From: an uncultured Clostridia bacterium | Lineage (GTDB): Bacteria; Bacillota; Clostridia; Saccharofermentanales; Saccharofermentanaceae | DNA length: 54,199 bases | Direction of reading: 5' to 3' | Assembly: GCA_937876985.1 (NCBI GenBank) | Contig: CALEFT010000022.1 | Coordinates: 1-54,199 of the forward strand | Program-made: the position numbers and the translations under genes | The notes under the pieces: generated by a model | What the model saw: only the letters and a program-made list of their open reading frames with translations | Databases searched by the model: none | What the model was told of the DNA's origin: nothing | Part shown: positions 25,078 to 32,913 of the stretch, piece after piece | How positions within the stretch are numbered: the stretch's first letter is position 1 | Layout of the letters: every line of letters starts with the position of its first letter

Positions 25078-26394
25078 TCAAATAATAATCTCGCTAGGAA
25101 TCATGATGCTTACCGAGAAATAGTTTTCGCCTTGTTCAATATTAATAGTACCATCATACGAATGGACTATTTGTTTGATATTTCTGATACCATATCCATG
25201 TCGATTGGAGTTTTGCTTGTCAGTTTTGAGGTTCGCACTAGCTTTGACCTTGTCTTTTACCGTATTCGAAAAGGATACGAACAGAAGTCCATCTAGGTTA
25301 TTAACTATTGCTGTTATTATCTTTCTTTCCTCCATTTTTTCCTCCATTTTCTCGCAGGCTTCGATGGCATTATTGAACAGATTAGACAGTATTATTACTA
25401 GCTCGGTATCGGTGATAGGGAGCCCAGAAAGATTTGTCAAATTAAATCTTACTTGTATTCCTTTTCGCATAGCTTCTGCGTACTTAGCGTTTAATATTGC
25501 CGAGGCTATGGCGTTTCCTGTGTTAACAACATCGGTATATATTGGTAGAATTTTGTCAGTCTTGAGATATGTTTCTAATTCGTCATATTTCTTAGATGAG
25601 ACAAGTGAATTGATAACTGATATGTAGTTTTTATACTCGTGTTCTACTGCCGCAATTTCTTTATGCTCTTCGGTAATTTGAATATACAAATCCTTCAAAT
25701 CGGAAGCATATTCATTAGCAATCTTGCTGTTCTCCATAGTGATTTTGTTGTTTAAGTCTATCCTTAGAAGCCAGAACATATAGATATTTGCAACGAGCAC
25801 ACAAATTGAAAGGTATGTATAAAAACTAACCTCTCCATCTGTGATTTCTCGGCCAGTATTTAAGAGGATATAGGCAAGAATAAGACTAACAGAAATTATT
25901 GGAAAGACCAAGAACTTAATGATTTCTAGTGGATCTAGTTTCTTATATTCTGGATTCTTAAATAAATAATTCAAAGCGATAATGAGAAGGAAGTAGAATA
26001 ACTGACTTAGGACTCCTCCATATATAATTACAATTGTTTGGCTAGCATCTAGAAGATGAATGTACCCTGTGAAATTTATTGCTATCGTATAAAAGGAGAA
26101 TTCTATTATCATCTCAAGTAAGTATTGAACAACGGCAAGAAGCACAATTTTTAATTTGCTGTCGCGGTATAGAACTATTTCAAAAACGGAAGAGATAATG
26201 ATAGTAGCCAATGCCTTTAGCAAAAACACATTAGAAAATATATTTACAACAATTATTTCGAGGATTATCCAAAGTGCTAGTGCTAATCCCTTACGGTAAG
26301 AAACGAGGCGTTTTTCTCGAACAAAAACTCCGATAAATAAATGAACGAGAAACACAAAAAATACTGTATTAATTACATCATATATAGCTATCAT
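25078..26394 (-). CDS. Agr-type sensor histidine kinase (GHKL)
   Basis: A 438-aa membrane sensor. The first 210 residues form about six transmembrane helices, as in AgrC-like receptors that bind peptide signals. A coiled linker leads to the phosphoacceptor motif EHEYKNYIS (His252). The GHKL ATPase has the N box LSNLFNNAIEA (about 336-345) and the G box HGYGIRNIKQIV near residue 400. The start overlaps the stop of the regulator gene by 4 bp (ATGA), so the two are coupled. The pair is divergent from the operon starting at 27359. The signal is unknown; an extracellular peptide is likely by analogy. Confidence 0.87.
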   Translation of the reverse strand: MIAIYDVINTVFFVFLVHLFIGVFVREKRLVSYRKGLALALWIILEIIVVNIFSNVFLLKALATIIISSVFEIVLYRDSKLKIVLLAVVQYLLEMIIEFSFYTIAINFTGYIHLLDASQTIVIIYGGVLSQLFYFLLIIALNYLFKNPEYKKLDPLEIIKFLVFPIISVSLILAYILLNTGREITDGEVSFYTYLSICVLVANIYMFWLLRIDLNNKITMENSKIANEYASDLKDLYIQITEEHKEIAAVEHEYKNYISVINSLVSSKKYDELETYLKTDKILPIYTDVVNTGNAIASAILNAKYAEAMRKGIQVRFNLTNLSGLPITDTELVIILSNLFNNAIEACEKMEEKMEERKIITAIVNNLDGLLFVSFSNTVKDKVKASANLKTDKQNSNRHGYGIRNIKQIVHSYDGTINIEQGENYFSVSIMIPSEIII

Positions 26395-27140
26395 GATTTG
26401 TCTCCTAAATACTTCATATAACCGTTAATAAAATCCGTCTTGTAAGAATCTGATATTCTAATTAACTTCGTAAAATTACTACCTGCACTGATATTTATAA
26501 AGCCCTTACGATCTATGGAACGAACATACTTTAGATTTACTAATATTCCAGTTCTTATAGCTAAGAAACAATTCGCATTTCCTAATTCTTTCAAGACGGA
26601 ATCAATTTTGCCTCTTTTCTTATAGCAAGTAACAATGGATTTCTCTAGTATGTAGTACAACAGATAGTGCTTGCTCGTTTGTATGTATACTATGCTTTCA
26701 GGGTTTACCTTCAGACTTTTGTTCCCGAATTCGAGAAGTTTAGGATCATTAGAGTGGCTGTTTTTTATCTGCAGCGCTCGTTCCAGACAGCCTTGAAGTT
26801 CCATCTCGAACGCCATTTCGTGCTTAATCAAATACCTTATAGCATCGTATTTGTACCCCTCTCTCGAAAATTCATAATATACAGTAACAAAAGCAATGCA
26901 AGATTTGGGAGCTTTCTCTCTTATCACTTTCGCCGTTTCAAATCCGTTAAGACCTTCCATTTCATAATCAAGCAAAAACAAGTCAAACGAAGAGAGCTGT
27001 TCAGTTTGAACCAAATCCACTCCGCTTTGAAAAACATCGACCTTATACTTAACCTTCAATGGATCAAGATAGGACGCTATAAGATCTAATTCTCTACTAA
27101 GAAAAGTCTTGTTGTCATCACAAATTGCAATTCTAAACAT
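26391..27140 (-). CDS. LytTR-family response regulator (AgrA-like)
   Basis: A 249-aa regulator. The receiver domain has the acidic pair in AICDDN (residues 8-9), the phosphorylation site Asp58 in LFLLDYEMEG and Lys in the later loop. The LytTR DNA-binding domain covers about 145-245 (LKVNPESIVYIQTSKHYLLYY, FLAIRTGILVNLKYVRSID). LytTR proteins bind paired direct repeats about 21 bp apart, and such a pair lies at 27255-27295 in the divergent promoter region. It should be phosphorylated by the adjacent kinase and activate the 27359 operon. The first gene of the two-gene unit. Confidence 0.9.
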   Translation of the reverse strand: MFRIAICDDNKTFLSRELDLIASYLDPLKVKYKVDVFQSGVDLVQTEQLSSFDLFLLDYEMEGLNGFETAKVIREKAPKSCIAFVTVYYEFSREGYKYDAIRYLIKHEMAFEMELQGCLERALQIKNSHSNDPKLLEFGNKSLKVNPESIVYIQTSKHYLLYYILEKSIVTCYKKRGKIDSVLKELGNANCFLAIRTGILVNLKYVRSIDRKGFINISAGSNFTKLIRISDSYKTDFINGYMKYLGDKS

Positions 27141-27171
27141 ATGCTCCCTCGAAAAGTATCTATTTTATTTA

Positions 27172-27200
27172 ATTAAATTATTATCTGTAATAGTCGTCAA
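27172..27200 (-). promoter_or_regulatory. Likely promoter of the regulator-kinase pair
   Basis: On the minus strand TTGACG (27195-27200) and TTTAAT (27172-27177) are separated by 17 bp, about 30 bp upstream of the regulator start. Confidence 0.55.
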
Positions 27201-27254
27201 TACTCTAGGCAAAGATTCGCTATAATCTGGCAAAAATATCATTAGAGACCATAT

Positions 27255-27295
27255 AAGTATGATTCTTTGCCAGAAAAGTACGATTCTTTGCCAGA
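27255..27295 (+). promoter_or_regulatory. Direct repeats, predicted LytTR regulator binding site
   Basis: Two near-identical 20-bp repeats, AAGTA(T/C)GATTCTTTGCCAGA, begin at 27255 and 27276, 21 bp apart (two helical turns). Related inverted words (GGCAAAGATTC near 27208 and ATCTGGCAAA near 27225) lie further upstream. The pair ends 4 bp before a -35-like TTGAAA, the position expected for activators of the AgrA/ComE class. Confidence 0.75.
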
Positions 27296-27299
27296 TATC

Positions 27300-27327
27300 T
27301 TGAAATTGCTTTTCTCATTGTTAAGAT
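27300..27327 (+). promoter_or_regulatory. Likely activated promoter of the 27359 operon
   Basis: TTGAAA (27300-27305) and TAAGAT (27322-27327) with a 16-bp spacer lie directly after the direct repeats and 31 bp before the first small gene. Confidence 0.5.
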
Positions 27328-27358
27328 GAACTTAACATGAACAAAGGAGGACAAAGCA

Positions 27359-27478
27359 ATGTTAGAACTTTCTTGCAAATCTATTGTCAACAAGATGGTA
27401 GAGAATAAGATAATCGATGCAGAAAAGTTTGAGATATATGCTTACAATCTCTACACAGAATTATACGGGGGGTGGTAA
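27359..27478 (+). CDS. 39-aa peptide resembling the N-terminus of AgrB
   Basis: A short gene with one of the best ribosome binding sites in the region (AAAGGAGG, 8 nt before ATG). It encodes 39 residues starting MLELSCKSIVNKMVENKIID and ending YTELYGGW. The pattern LS.K.VN.M.....II....EIYAY is like the cytoplasmic N-terminal segment of AgrB peptidases, but all membrane helices and the catalytic His/Cys are missing. It is the first gene of an operon divergent from the Agr-like kinase and regulator. It could be an AgrB remnant, a signal or leader peptide, or a small regulator of the kinase. The coding potential is supported by the RBS and context; the function is unknown. Confidence 0.65.
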   Translation: MLELSCKSIVNKMVENKIIDAEKFEIYAYNLYTELYGGW

Positions 27479-27487
27479 TTAACGCTT

Positions 27488-28381
27488 ATGAGAAAGAATT
27501 ATGTTTATGTTGGACTTGCAATACTTTTTATTGTAGTTTGTTTAGTTGCTGTCGCTAGAATTGATAGTCAGAAACAAACTCCAGAAGAAAGACGTATAGA
27601 GCAGGTTGAGCAAGAACAGAATTCTGAGAATAATGCACCGACCACTTCACCTTCGGGTGAAGTGGTTCAAATTCCAGGTTCTGAAGAGAGTTCAACTGAC
27701 AATGTAATACAAAATCGATGGGGAACTTTAGAATACCGAGTAATTTCTTGTGAAATATATGATGATACTAATATATTAGAACAAACACAGTTTCCTTCAG
27801 AATATTTCTTAGAAGGTGAATATCCAGATCCAAATTATATTAGTAGTGAAATAAATTCCTATGAACTGAGAGAAGACTATCCAGAATATGCTGAGTGGTG
27901 TGAAATGGATTACGAAGAAAGTCTTAATTCAGATTTTGACTACGATGCATTTATAGCAGAGCATGAAGCCGACTATACTATTGAAGAAGATCCTGATACA
28001 AGATATGTTTTTGTAACAGTGGAAGTTACTAACTTAACAGATGAAGATCTTTATACTGATGTTGGTGCATATCTAGTTGTTGAAAATGTAGAACCAGTAT
28101 ATGAAGGCTATCCGATTCGTGATGCGACTGATATGATAACATATTTTGATTACTTGCCAGATTTAACAGGGGATGAGTTAGCCCACAGAAGATTCTGGTA
28201 TGATTTTGAACCTGGTGAATCACGTATATTCACTATTGGATATACCATTAGAAGCTGGCCTGAGGTAAATTTCAGATTCACAGATGATACGACGTATTAT
28301 TACTGTTTTTTTTATGAAGGCGAGTCGGTTACTTCAGCAAGGTATTACATAAATTCGGTGTGCTTAAATGAGCTAATTTAA
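27488..28381 (+). CDS. Exported/membrane-anchored protein of unknown function
   Basis: A 297-aa protein with an N-terminal membrane helix (about residues 5-24, YVYVGLAILFIVVCLVAVA) and a short Glu/Gln/Ser/Pro-rich spacer. The extracellular domain is very acidic and aromatic-rich (WGTLEYRVISCEIYDD, RYVFVTVEVTNLT, FEPGESRIFTIGYTI). The strand pattern suggests an immunoglobulin-like beta sandwich of the kind seen in DUF4352/DUF5027-type lipoproteins, but this assignment is tentative. It begins 10 bp after the small peptide gene and precedes a second protein of similar plan, so it belongs to the ABC-transporter operon. It may bind a substrate or protect the cell surface. Confidence 0.7.
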   Translation: MRKNYVYVGLAILFIVVCLVAVARIDSQKQTPEERRIEQVEQEQNSENNAPTTSPSGEVVQIPGSEESSTDNVIQNRWGTLEYRVISCEIYDDTNILEQTQFPSEYFLEGEYPDPNYISSEINSYELREDYPEYAEWCEMDYEESLNSDFDYDAFIAEHEADYTIEEDPDTRYVFVTVEVTNLTDEDLYTDVGAYLVVENVEPVYEGYPIRDATDMITYFDYLPDLTGDELAHRRFWYDFEPGESRIFTIGYTIRSWPEVNFRFTDDTTYYYCFFYEGESVTSARYYINSVCLNELI

Positions 28382-28437
28382 AGAATTATTTAGTAGTGTA
28401 TAAATTCAAGAATGAGAGGGTAATTTGGTGTTTACAG

Positions 28438-28992
28438 ATGAATAAAATACTTAGAATTGGATTATTTATTACTGTACTCTTTGTATTGTTTTGGTGTGGG
28501 AGGATTTGGAGCATTAATCAAGTTGAAGATGATACAGTTGTTTATGAGATGAACCAATTAATTGACTGTGGTGATATTACTATCGAGGCTATAGATTCAT
28601 TTCTTTTAACAGTAGAGGAGTTTGAGAATCGATTTGATTTACCTGAGGGCACGATCTGGGATTCTGCTGGCGATGATTGTGTAGTAGGTGTTTGCTTAGA
28701 TGTTACTAATATTACTGAAGCAGCAATAGAATGGGACGATCTCTTCGAATTAATTAGTTTTGGTTTTGAGTCTAAGAGATGGGCAAGTGCTTCTGCTCCT
28801 TATCTTGCCCCGAGTGTCAACACATTTTATTCTGAAAGTTTTGAAGCTGGAGCCAATCAAGAGATATGGTTATTTACAACAGTCTCCAAGACATGTTTCA
28901 AGGATAGCACTTGGGAAAATATTAGAAGCAGAGAGTTCTTCTATGTTTTAACATTATCACCTTATAAGGTAGAAATCAGGTTAGCAATATGA
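28438..28992 (+). CDS. Second exported protein of unknown function in the ABC operon
   Basis: A 184-aa protein with an N-terminal membrane helix (MNKILRIGLFITVLFVLFWC) and an extracellular domain of about 160 residues. Segments such as DDCVVGVCLDVTNITEAAIEWDD and FEAGANQEIWLFTTV recall the upstream 297-aa protein (VTVEVTNLTDEDL, FEPGESRIFTI), so both probably share the same beta-sandwich fold. The ATG at 28438 was chosen because the longer frame (from 28396) starts without an RBS and would put charged residues before the helix. Its stop overlaps the next ATG by 4 bp. Confidence 0.7.
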   Translation: MNKILRIGLFITVLFVLFWCGRIWSINQVEDDTVVYEMNQLIDCGDITIEAIDSFLLTVEEFENRFDLPEGTIWDSAGDDCVVGVCLDVTNITEAAIEWDDLFELISFGFESKRWASASAPYLAPSVNTFYSESFEAGANQEIWLFTTVSKTCFKDSTWENIRSREFFYVLTLSPYKVEIRLAI

Positions 28993-29777
28993 GAGCATTA
29001 AAAATAGAAATACATAGAGCATTTTTCAACAAAAATATGTTAAGCAGTCTGCTTATGGGAATCGTTATAGTCTTTGCTGACTTAGCTTTGTTTAGTAAGA
29101 CTTTCCTTTCTCAAGATAGGGTGCTAGTACAAGCATGGATAGGAACGAACTATTTATATGTATATCCCGTAATATATTATACATTGTTTTCAATTATGGC
29201 ATGTTTGCCATTTGGAGGCTCGCTTTATTTAGATATCACTTCTGGATATGATAAGAACATATGTATAAAAACATCTAGAATTGACTATATAAGTTCTAAG
29301 TGTATAGCTGTGTTTTTATCAGGAGCTTTTGCTGTAGCATTTCCACTATTTATGAATTTCTTTATAGCTTCTGGACTGTTTCCAAGTATGCAGCCTGAAA
29401 GACTTGAATTCACTGTGGCTGGTGCAGTGTTAGATATTCATTTTTTGTCCGAAGTCTTTGATTACAACGCAAGTTTATATTGTATCATTTACATTTTTAT
29501 CGATGCTCTGTTTGGTGGCGCGATTGCGCTAGTATCGTTAGCGATTACAAAACTTACCGGAAACTTGTTTACTGTTACAGTTATTCCTTTTGTTCTAGTG
29601 CTTTACCAAGCAATGTTCATGTATGACGACAATAAGAACTGGGCAGTAATGGAAATGATAAAACCAGATCAGCAGGTAGTTACGCCGTGGCTTCATATGC
29701 TTATGGCATACATACTTATTTTATTAGTATCACTAGCGGTGTCAATTATGATTAATAGAAAGAGAGATATTCTATGA
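28989..29777 (+). CDS. ABC transporter permease
   Basis: A 262-aa integral membrane protein with about six transmembrane helices (the first near residues 17-35, the last near 235-255, ending in a basic tail). It looks like an ABC-2-type exporter subunit of the kind that pairs with small ATPases in peptide or lantibiotic immunity systems. The ATGA overlaps with the genes on both sides show tight coupling. The partner ATPase is 29774-30412 and a second permease is 30413-31243. The cargo is unknown. Confidence 0.8.
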   Translation: MRALKIEIHRAFFNKNMLSSLLMGIVIVFADLALFSKTFLSQDRVLVQAWIGTNYLYVYPVIYYTLFSIMACLPFGGSLYLDITSGYDKNICIKTSRIDYISSKCIAVFLSGAFAVAFPLFMNFFIASGLFPSMQPERLEFTVAGAVLDIHFLSEVFDYNASLYCIIYIFIDALFGGAIALVSLAITKLTGNLFTVTVIPFVLVLYQAMFMYDDNKNWAVMEMIKPDQQVVTPWLHMLMAYILILLVSLAVSIMINRKRDIL

Positions 29778-30412
29778 TAGAGATAACAAAACTAACAAAA
29801 AAGTTCAAAAAGGCTGTAGTGCTTGATGACATAACAATTAGCTTCGAACCAGGCAAAATATATGGTTTGAGAGGAAAGAATGGTTCTGGAAAAACTATGC
29901 TAATGAGAGCAATTTGCGGACTGATTCTGCCGACGAGTGGAGAGATACGAATTAATGGTGAAGTATTACATAAAGATATCGCCTTTCCTCGAAGCGTGGG
30001 AGCGCTGATAGAAAATCCTTCGTTTCTCCCAGATTTAAGCGGATATAAGAATCTGATAATGCTTAATAAACTAAGTAAAATCGCATCTGAAGAAGAAATA
30101 GTAAAAGTACTCGAGGATGTCGCACTAGATCCAAAAGACAAGAAGCCATACAAGAAGTATTCTCTTGGCATGAAGCAGAAATTGGGAGTTGCAAATGCAA
30201 TTCTTGGTGCACCGGATATCATCATTCTTGATGAGCCGATTAATGCATTAGATGAAGATACTGTTGTGAAGATAAAGAAGTTGCTAATTGACTTGCGAGA
30301 TTTAGGGAAGACAATTATCGTGGCATGTCACGATAGAGAAGAGTTGGAATATCTAAGCGATATCATCTATGAAATTAAAGATGGACGAATAGTCGGAATT
30401 AAGGAGTTATAA
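29774..30412 (+). CDS. ABC transporter ATP-binding protein
   Basis: A 212-aa ATPase. The Walker A motif is GKNGSGKTML (about residues 36-45), the signature is a variant YSLGMKQKLG, Walker B is IIILDEPINALD, and the switch histidine is in IIVACHD. Short ATPases of this group (CcmA/BcrA-like) power ABC-2-type permeases that export or expel peptides. It begins inside the end of the first permease gene (ATGA) and its stop directly abuts the second permease. It is a cytoplasmic subunit of the transporter. Confidence 0.93.
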   Translation: MIEITKLTKKFKKAVVLDDITISFEPGKIYGLRGKNGSGKTMLMRAICGLILPTSGEIRINGEVLHKDIAFPRSVGALIENPSFLPDLSGYKNLIMLNKLSKIASEEEIVKVLEDVALDPKDKKPYKKYSLGMKQKLGVANAILGAPDIIILDEPINALDEDTVVKIKKLLIDLRDLGKTIIVACHDREELEYLSDIIYEIKDGRIVGIKEL

Positions 30413-31243
30413 ATGAGCGGTTTAAGATTATTAGGATACGACTTGAAGTATGGAATCTTTAGGCGTTGGTATGTGTTTTTCATTGCGATTGTATTTGCTG
30501 CAATACAGAGCAATAAGTGTTTTAAGCTTATTCAATCGCTAAATGAATATGGATACATGCGAGGAAACGGAAGTCTTATGGATTATTATGCTTATAGCTT
30601 ATGCGGAGATATAATTTACATACCTGATCCAACAACCATTTTCTTCCTTCCATTGCTTTGGTTTACATTTCAAACAGGTGTTTCTTATGCAGTTGCATAC
30701 TATACGGAACATGACTTAAGAAACAGTGGGCGCAATGTAATTTTGGCGTCAAAAACACGAATACAATGGTGGATTTCAAAGGTGATAACATGCATTGTTT
30801 CTGTTGTGATCTACTTTGTATTTACGCTATCAATGATAACTATATTTGCGAAGATTAACGGTGCTTCCATGTCGTTAGAGATGAGCAAAGATTTCAGCGT
30901 CAGCAATTACAGCGCAACTATTTTTTATCTAAATCCTAACGAAATATTATATATAGTAATAGTAATACCGCTTATTACTACAATCGCAATTTGTTTGTTT
31001 CAGGTAGCATGTAGCTTGATTTTTTCTTCAGTCTTGTGCTTCGCAGTAGCATGTGGCATGTATGTGCTATCATCATTCTATACAAGTCCATGGCTTGTTG
31101 GAAATTATACTATGTGGCTTCGAAGCAGCTACTATACAGAAGGCGGAGTGTCACCTGAAAGCGGAATAGTTATGTCAGTTATGTTAATGGTATTAGCAAT
31201 AGCTGGCGGTTCTTACATCATTAAGAATAAGGATGTGTTCTAA
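30413..31243 (+). CDS. Second ABC transporter permease
   Basis: A 276-aa membrane protein with about six hydrophobic helices, starting MSGLRLLGYDLKYGIFRRWY. The segment YTEHDLRNSGRNVILASKTRIQWW split by a loop resembles the DLRNG-type cytoplasmic motif of ABC-2 permeases such as those of bacteriocin immunity systems. It starts one base after the ATPase stop codon and is the last gene before a clear terminator. Together with the other permease it should form a heterodimeric channel. Confidence 0.8.
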   Translation: MSGLRLLGYDLKYGIFRRWYVFFIAIVFAAIQSNKCFKLIQSLNEYGYMRGNGSLMDYYAYSLCGDIIYIPDPTTIFFLPLLWFTFQTGVSYAVAYYTEHDLRNSGRNVILASKTRIQWWISKVITCIVSVVIYFVFTLSMITIFAKINGASMSLEMSKDFSVSNYSATIFYLNPNEILYIVIVIPLITTIAICLFQVACSLIFSSVLCFAVACGMYVLSSFYTSPWLVGNYTMWLRSSYYTEGGVSPESGIVMSVMLMVLAIAGGSYIIKNKDVF

Positions 31244-31319
31244 TTATTATCAAAACATAATCTAAGATGAATGCTTTTCAAAAGGGAAGAGCAATGAAGA
31301 TGAGAGACGATAAGCAAAG

Positions 31320-31357
31320 GCACTCGCCAGATAGATATCTGAAGTGAGTGCTTTTTT
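31320..31357 (+). terminator. Rho-independent terminator of the ABC operon
   Basis: GCACTC (31320-31325) pairs with GAGTGC (31346-31351), the loop contains the self-complementary AGATATCT, and TTTTTT follows. Confidence 0.8.
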
Positions 31358-31440
31358 GCTTGAGGTGAACTATAATCTAAGAGGGACTTGATATTGGTGT
31401 TAGAGTTTCTAGTACGAGAGGCTAACATAAAGGAGGCAAT

Positions 31441-32184
31441 ATGAGACACAATTTTCTCTTCGATTTGGATCAAACGCTGCTAAATTTCCACGCGTCGGAA
31501 CATATCGCGCTCAAAAATGTCGTCAGCGCACATGGCTTCGAATTCACAGAGGACCTCTACGCCTACTTCAAGGTGCGCAACAAAGAACTCTGGCTTCAGT
31601 ACGAGAAAGCACTCATCACAAGACAGGACATCTATACGACTAGGTTTGGGCTCCTTTTCGAAAAGCTAGGTGCCGACACATTCAGTCTTGATCTTCTCGC
31701 CATTAACTCCGAGTTCATAGTTCAGATGTCACGCAATGGTGTCCTGATGGATGGTGCGCTCGATTTTGTAAAGCGAATTCGCGACACGTTCTCGGACAGC
31801 AAGATTTACATCGTCACGAATGGTGTTAAGATAAACGCGGATGGTCGCATCAAGTCGACTGGCTTGGATGAATTTATCGATGGCGTGTACATCAGCGAGG
31901 TTATGGGTGTGACAAAGCCGGCGGCGGAGTTTTTCGAGAGGGTGATTGACGACATTGGGAAGCCGAAGTCTAGCTATATCGTAGTTGGCGACTCGCTTTC
32001 TTCCGACATGCTTGGTGCTAAGAACGCAGGACTAGCATCTTGTTGGTTCATGCCAGAAGAAAGCGTTGGTTCAGAGGACGCGGTACTCAACGCGATGCGT
32101 GAGTACGAGATTGACTACAAGGCTGGTTCTTTTGACGAGCTATATGAGGTTCTTGTAAAGTGGGTTTCTATGAAGACGAGATAG
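31441..32184 (+). CDS. HAD-family hydrolase, YjjG-like nucleotidase
   Basis: A 247-aa phosphatase. Motif I is FDLDQTLLNF (Asp near residue 8), motif II IYIVTNG, motif III KPAAEFF and motif IV VVGDSLSSDMLGAKNAG. The DLDQTLL and TNGVK patterns match the YjjG-type noncanonical pyrimidine nucleotidases, which clear modified dNMPs. AAAGGAGG precedes the ATG. GC-rich codons (CTC, ATC, GAC) are used more than in the preceding operon. It includes one CTTTTCGAAAAG (31654-31665) reading LFEK. It is cytoplasmic. Confidence 0.87.
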   Translation: MRHNFLFDLDQTLLNFHASEHIALKNVVSAHGFEFTEDLYAYFKVRNKELWLQYEKALITRQDIYTTRFGLLFEKLGADTFSLDLLAINSEFIVQMSRNGVLMDGALDFVKRIRDTFSDSKIYIVTNGVKINADGRIKSTGLDEFIDGVYISEVMGVTKPAAEFFERVIDDIGKPKSSYIVVGDSLSSDMLGAKNAGLASCWFMPEESVGSEDAVLNAMREYEIDYKAGSFDELYEVLVKWVSMKTR

Positions 32185-32251
32185 AAGATTACGAGGTAAC
32201 ATCTGTGCATAGAAGCAACTGCGATTTTTGCAAAATAATTGGAGGCACATC

Positions 32252-32791
32252 ATGAGTAAATTTTGGAAAACATACGGCATAGTACTACTAGTTATAATTG
32301 GAGTTACGCTCATAATCAACGCTGTGTTTTTTGTCAATGTCTGCTATCACATTGAAGCGCATGATAAGGCGGTAGAAGAAGCTGTTGAGAATGGATTTGA
32401 TGACAAATATCGTTTGGCAAAAAGACTTGGTACAACCGAGATGGAGGGTGAGGAGTATTATATTTTCGAAAGTGTCTCTGCTTCTTTCTTCGAGGATGAG
32501 GGATATTATTTTCTCGTGCCAACAGACGATGAGTTTAACGATGTAGTTCCTCAGCTCGACACGGATCTCGAATTGTTTGGTCGTGACATAACGACAATTA
32601 ACCAAGACGGGAAGACATATACCATACTGGATTTATACAAAATCGCTCGCTGTGACCAGCACCTTGCTATGGAAGCATTTGAGCTTTCAGTGCTTTGTAG
32701 TTTTGTTTTTGTTGCTCCCGTCGTGCTTATTGCAGGAGTAATTTGGATAGTGCATTTTGTTCGTTATCGTCGCCTTCATATTCAAAAATGA
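32252..32791 (+). CDS. Small membrane protein, unknown function
   Basis: A 179-aa protein with a membrane helix near each end (about residues 6-29 and 145-168) and an extracellular domain of about 115 residues between them, rich in acidic and aromatic residues (EGEEYYIFESVSASFFEDEGYYFLVPTDDEF). GGAGG six nt before the ATG at 32252 defines the start; the longer frame from 32228 lacks an RBS. The family is not recognised. It sits between the nucleotidase and the large lipoprotein on the same strand. Confidence 0.65.
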   Translation: MSKFWKTYGIVLLVIIGVTLIINAVFFVNVCYHIEAHDKAVEEAVENGFDDKYRLAKRLGTTEMEGEEYYIFESVSASFFEDEGYYFLVPTDDEFNDVVPQLDTDLELFGRDITTINQDGKTYTILDLYKIARCDQHLAMEAFELSVLCSFVFVAPVVLIAGVIWIVHFVRYRRLHIQK

Positions 32792-32913
32792 TTTGGCACT
32801 GATGCACGTCCGATGCTTTTTTCATATAGAATTTAATGTAGGAAGATATTCATATGAGCGACTGCCTATGCAGGTAAACACGATTTGATTTGATTTGACG
32901 TGAGGTGACGCTT

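Noticed and set aside
27221..27226. TATAAT as the plus-strand promoter of the ABC operon
   Set aside because: It lies upstream of the regulator repeats and lacks a -35 hexamer; TTGAAA/TAAGAT just after the repeats suits an activated promoter better.
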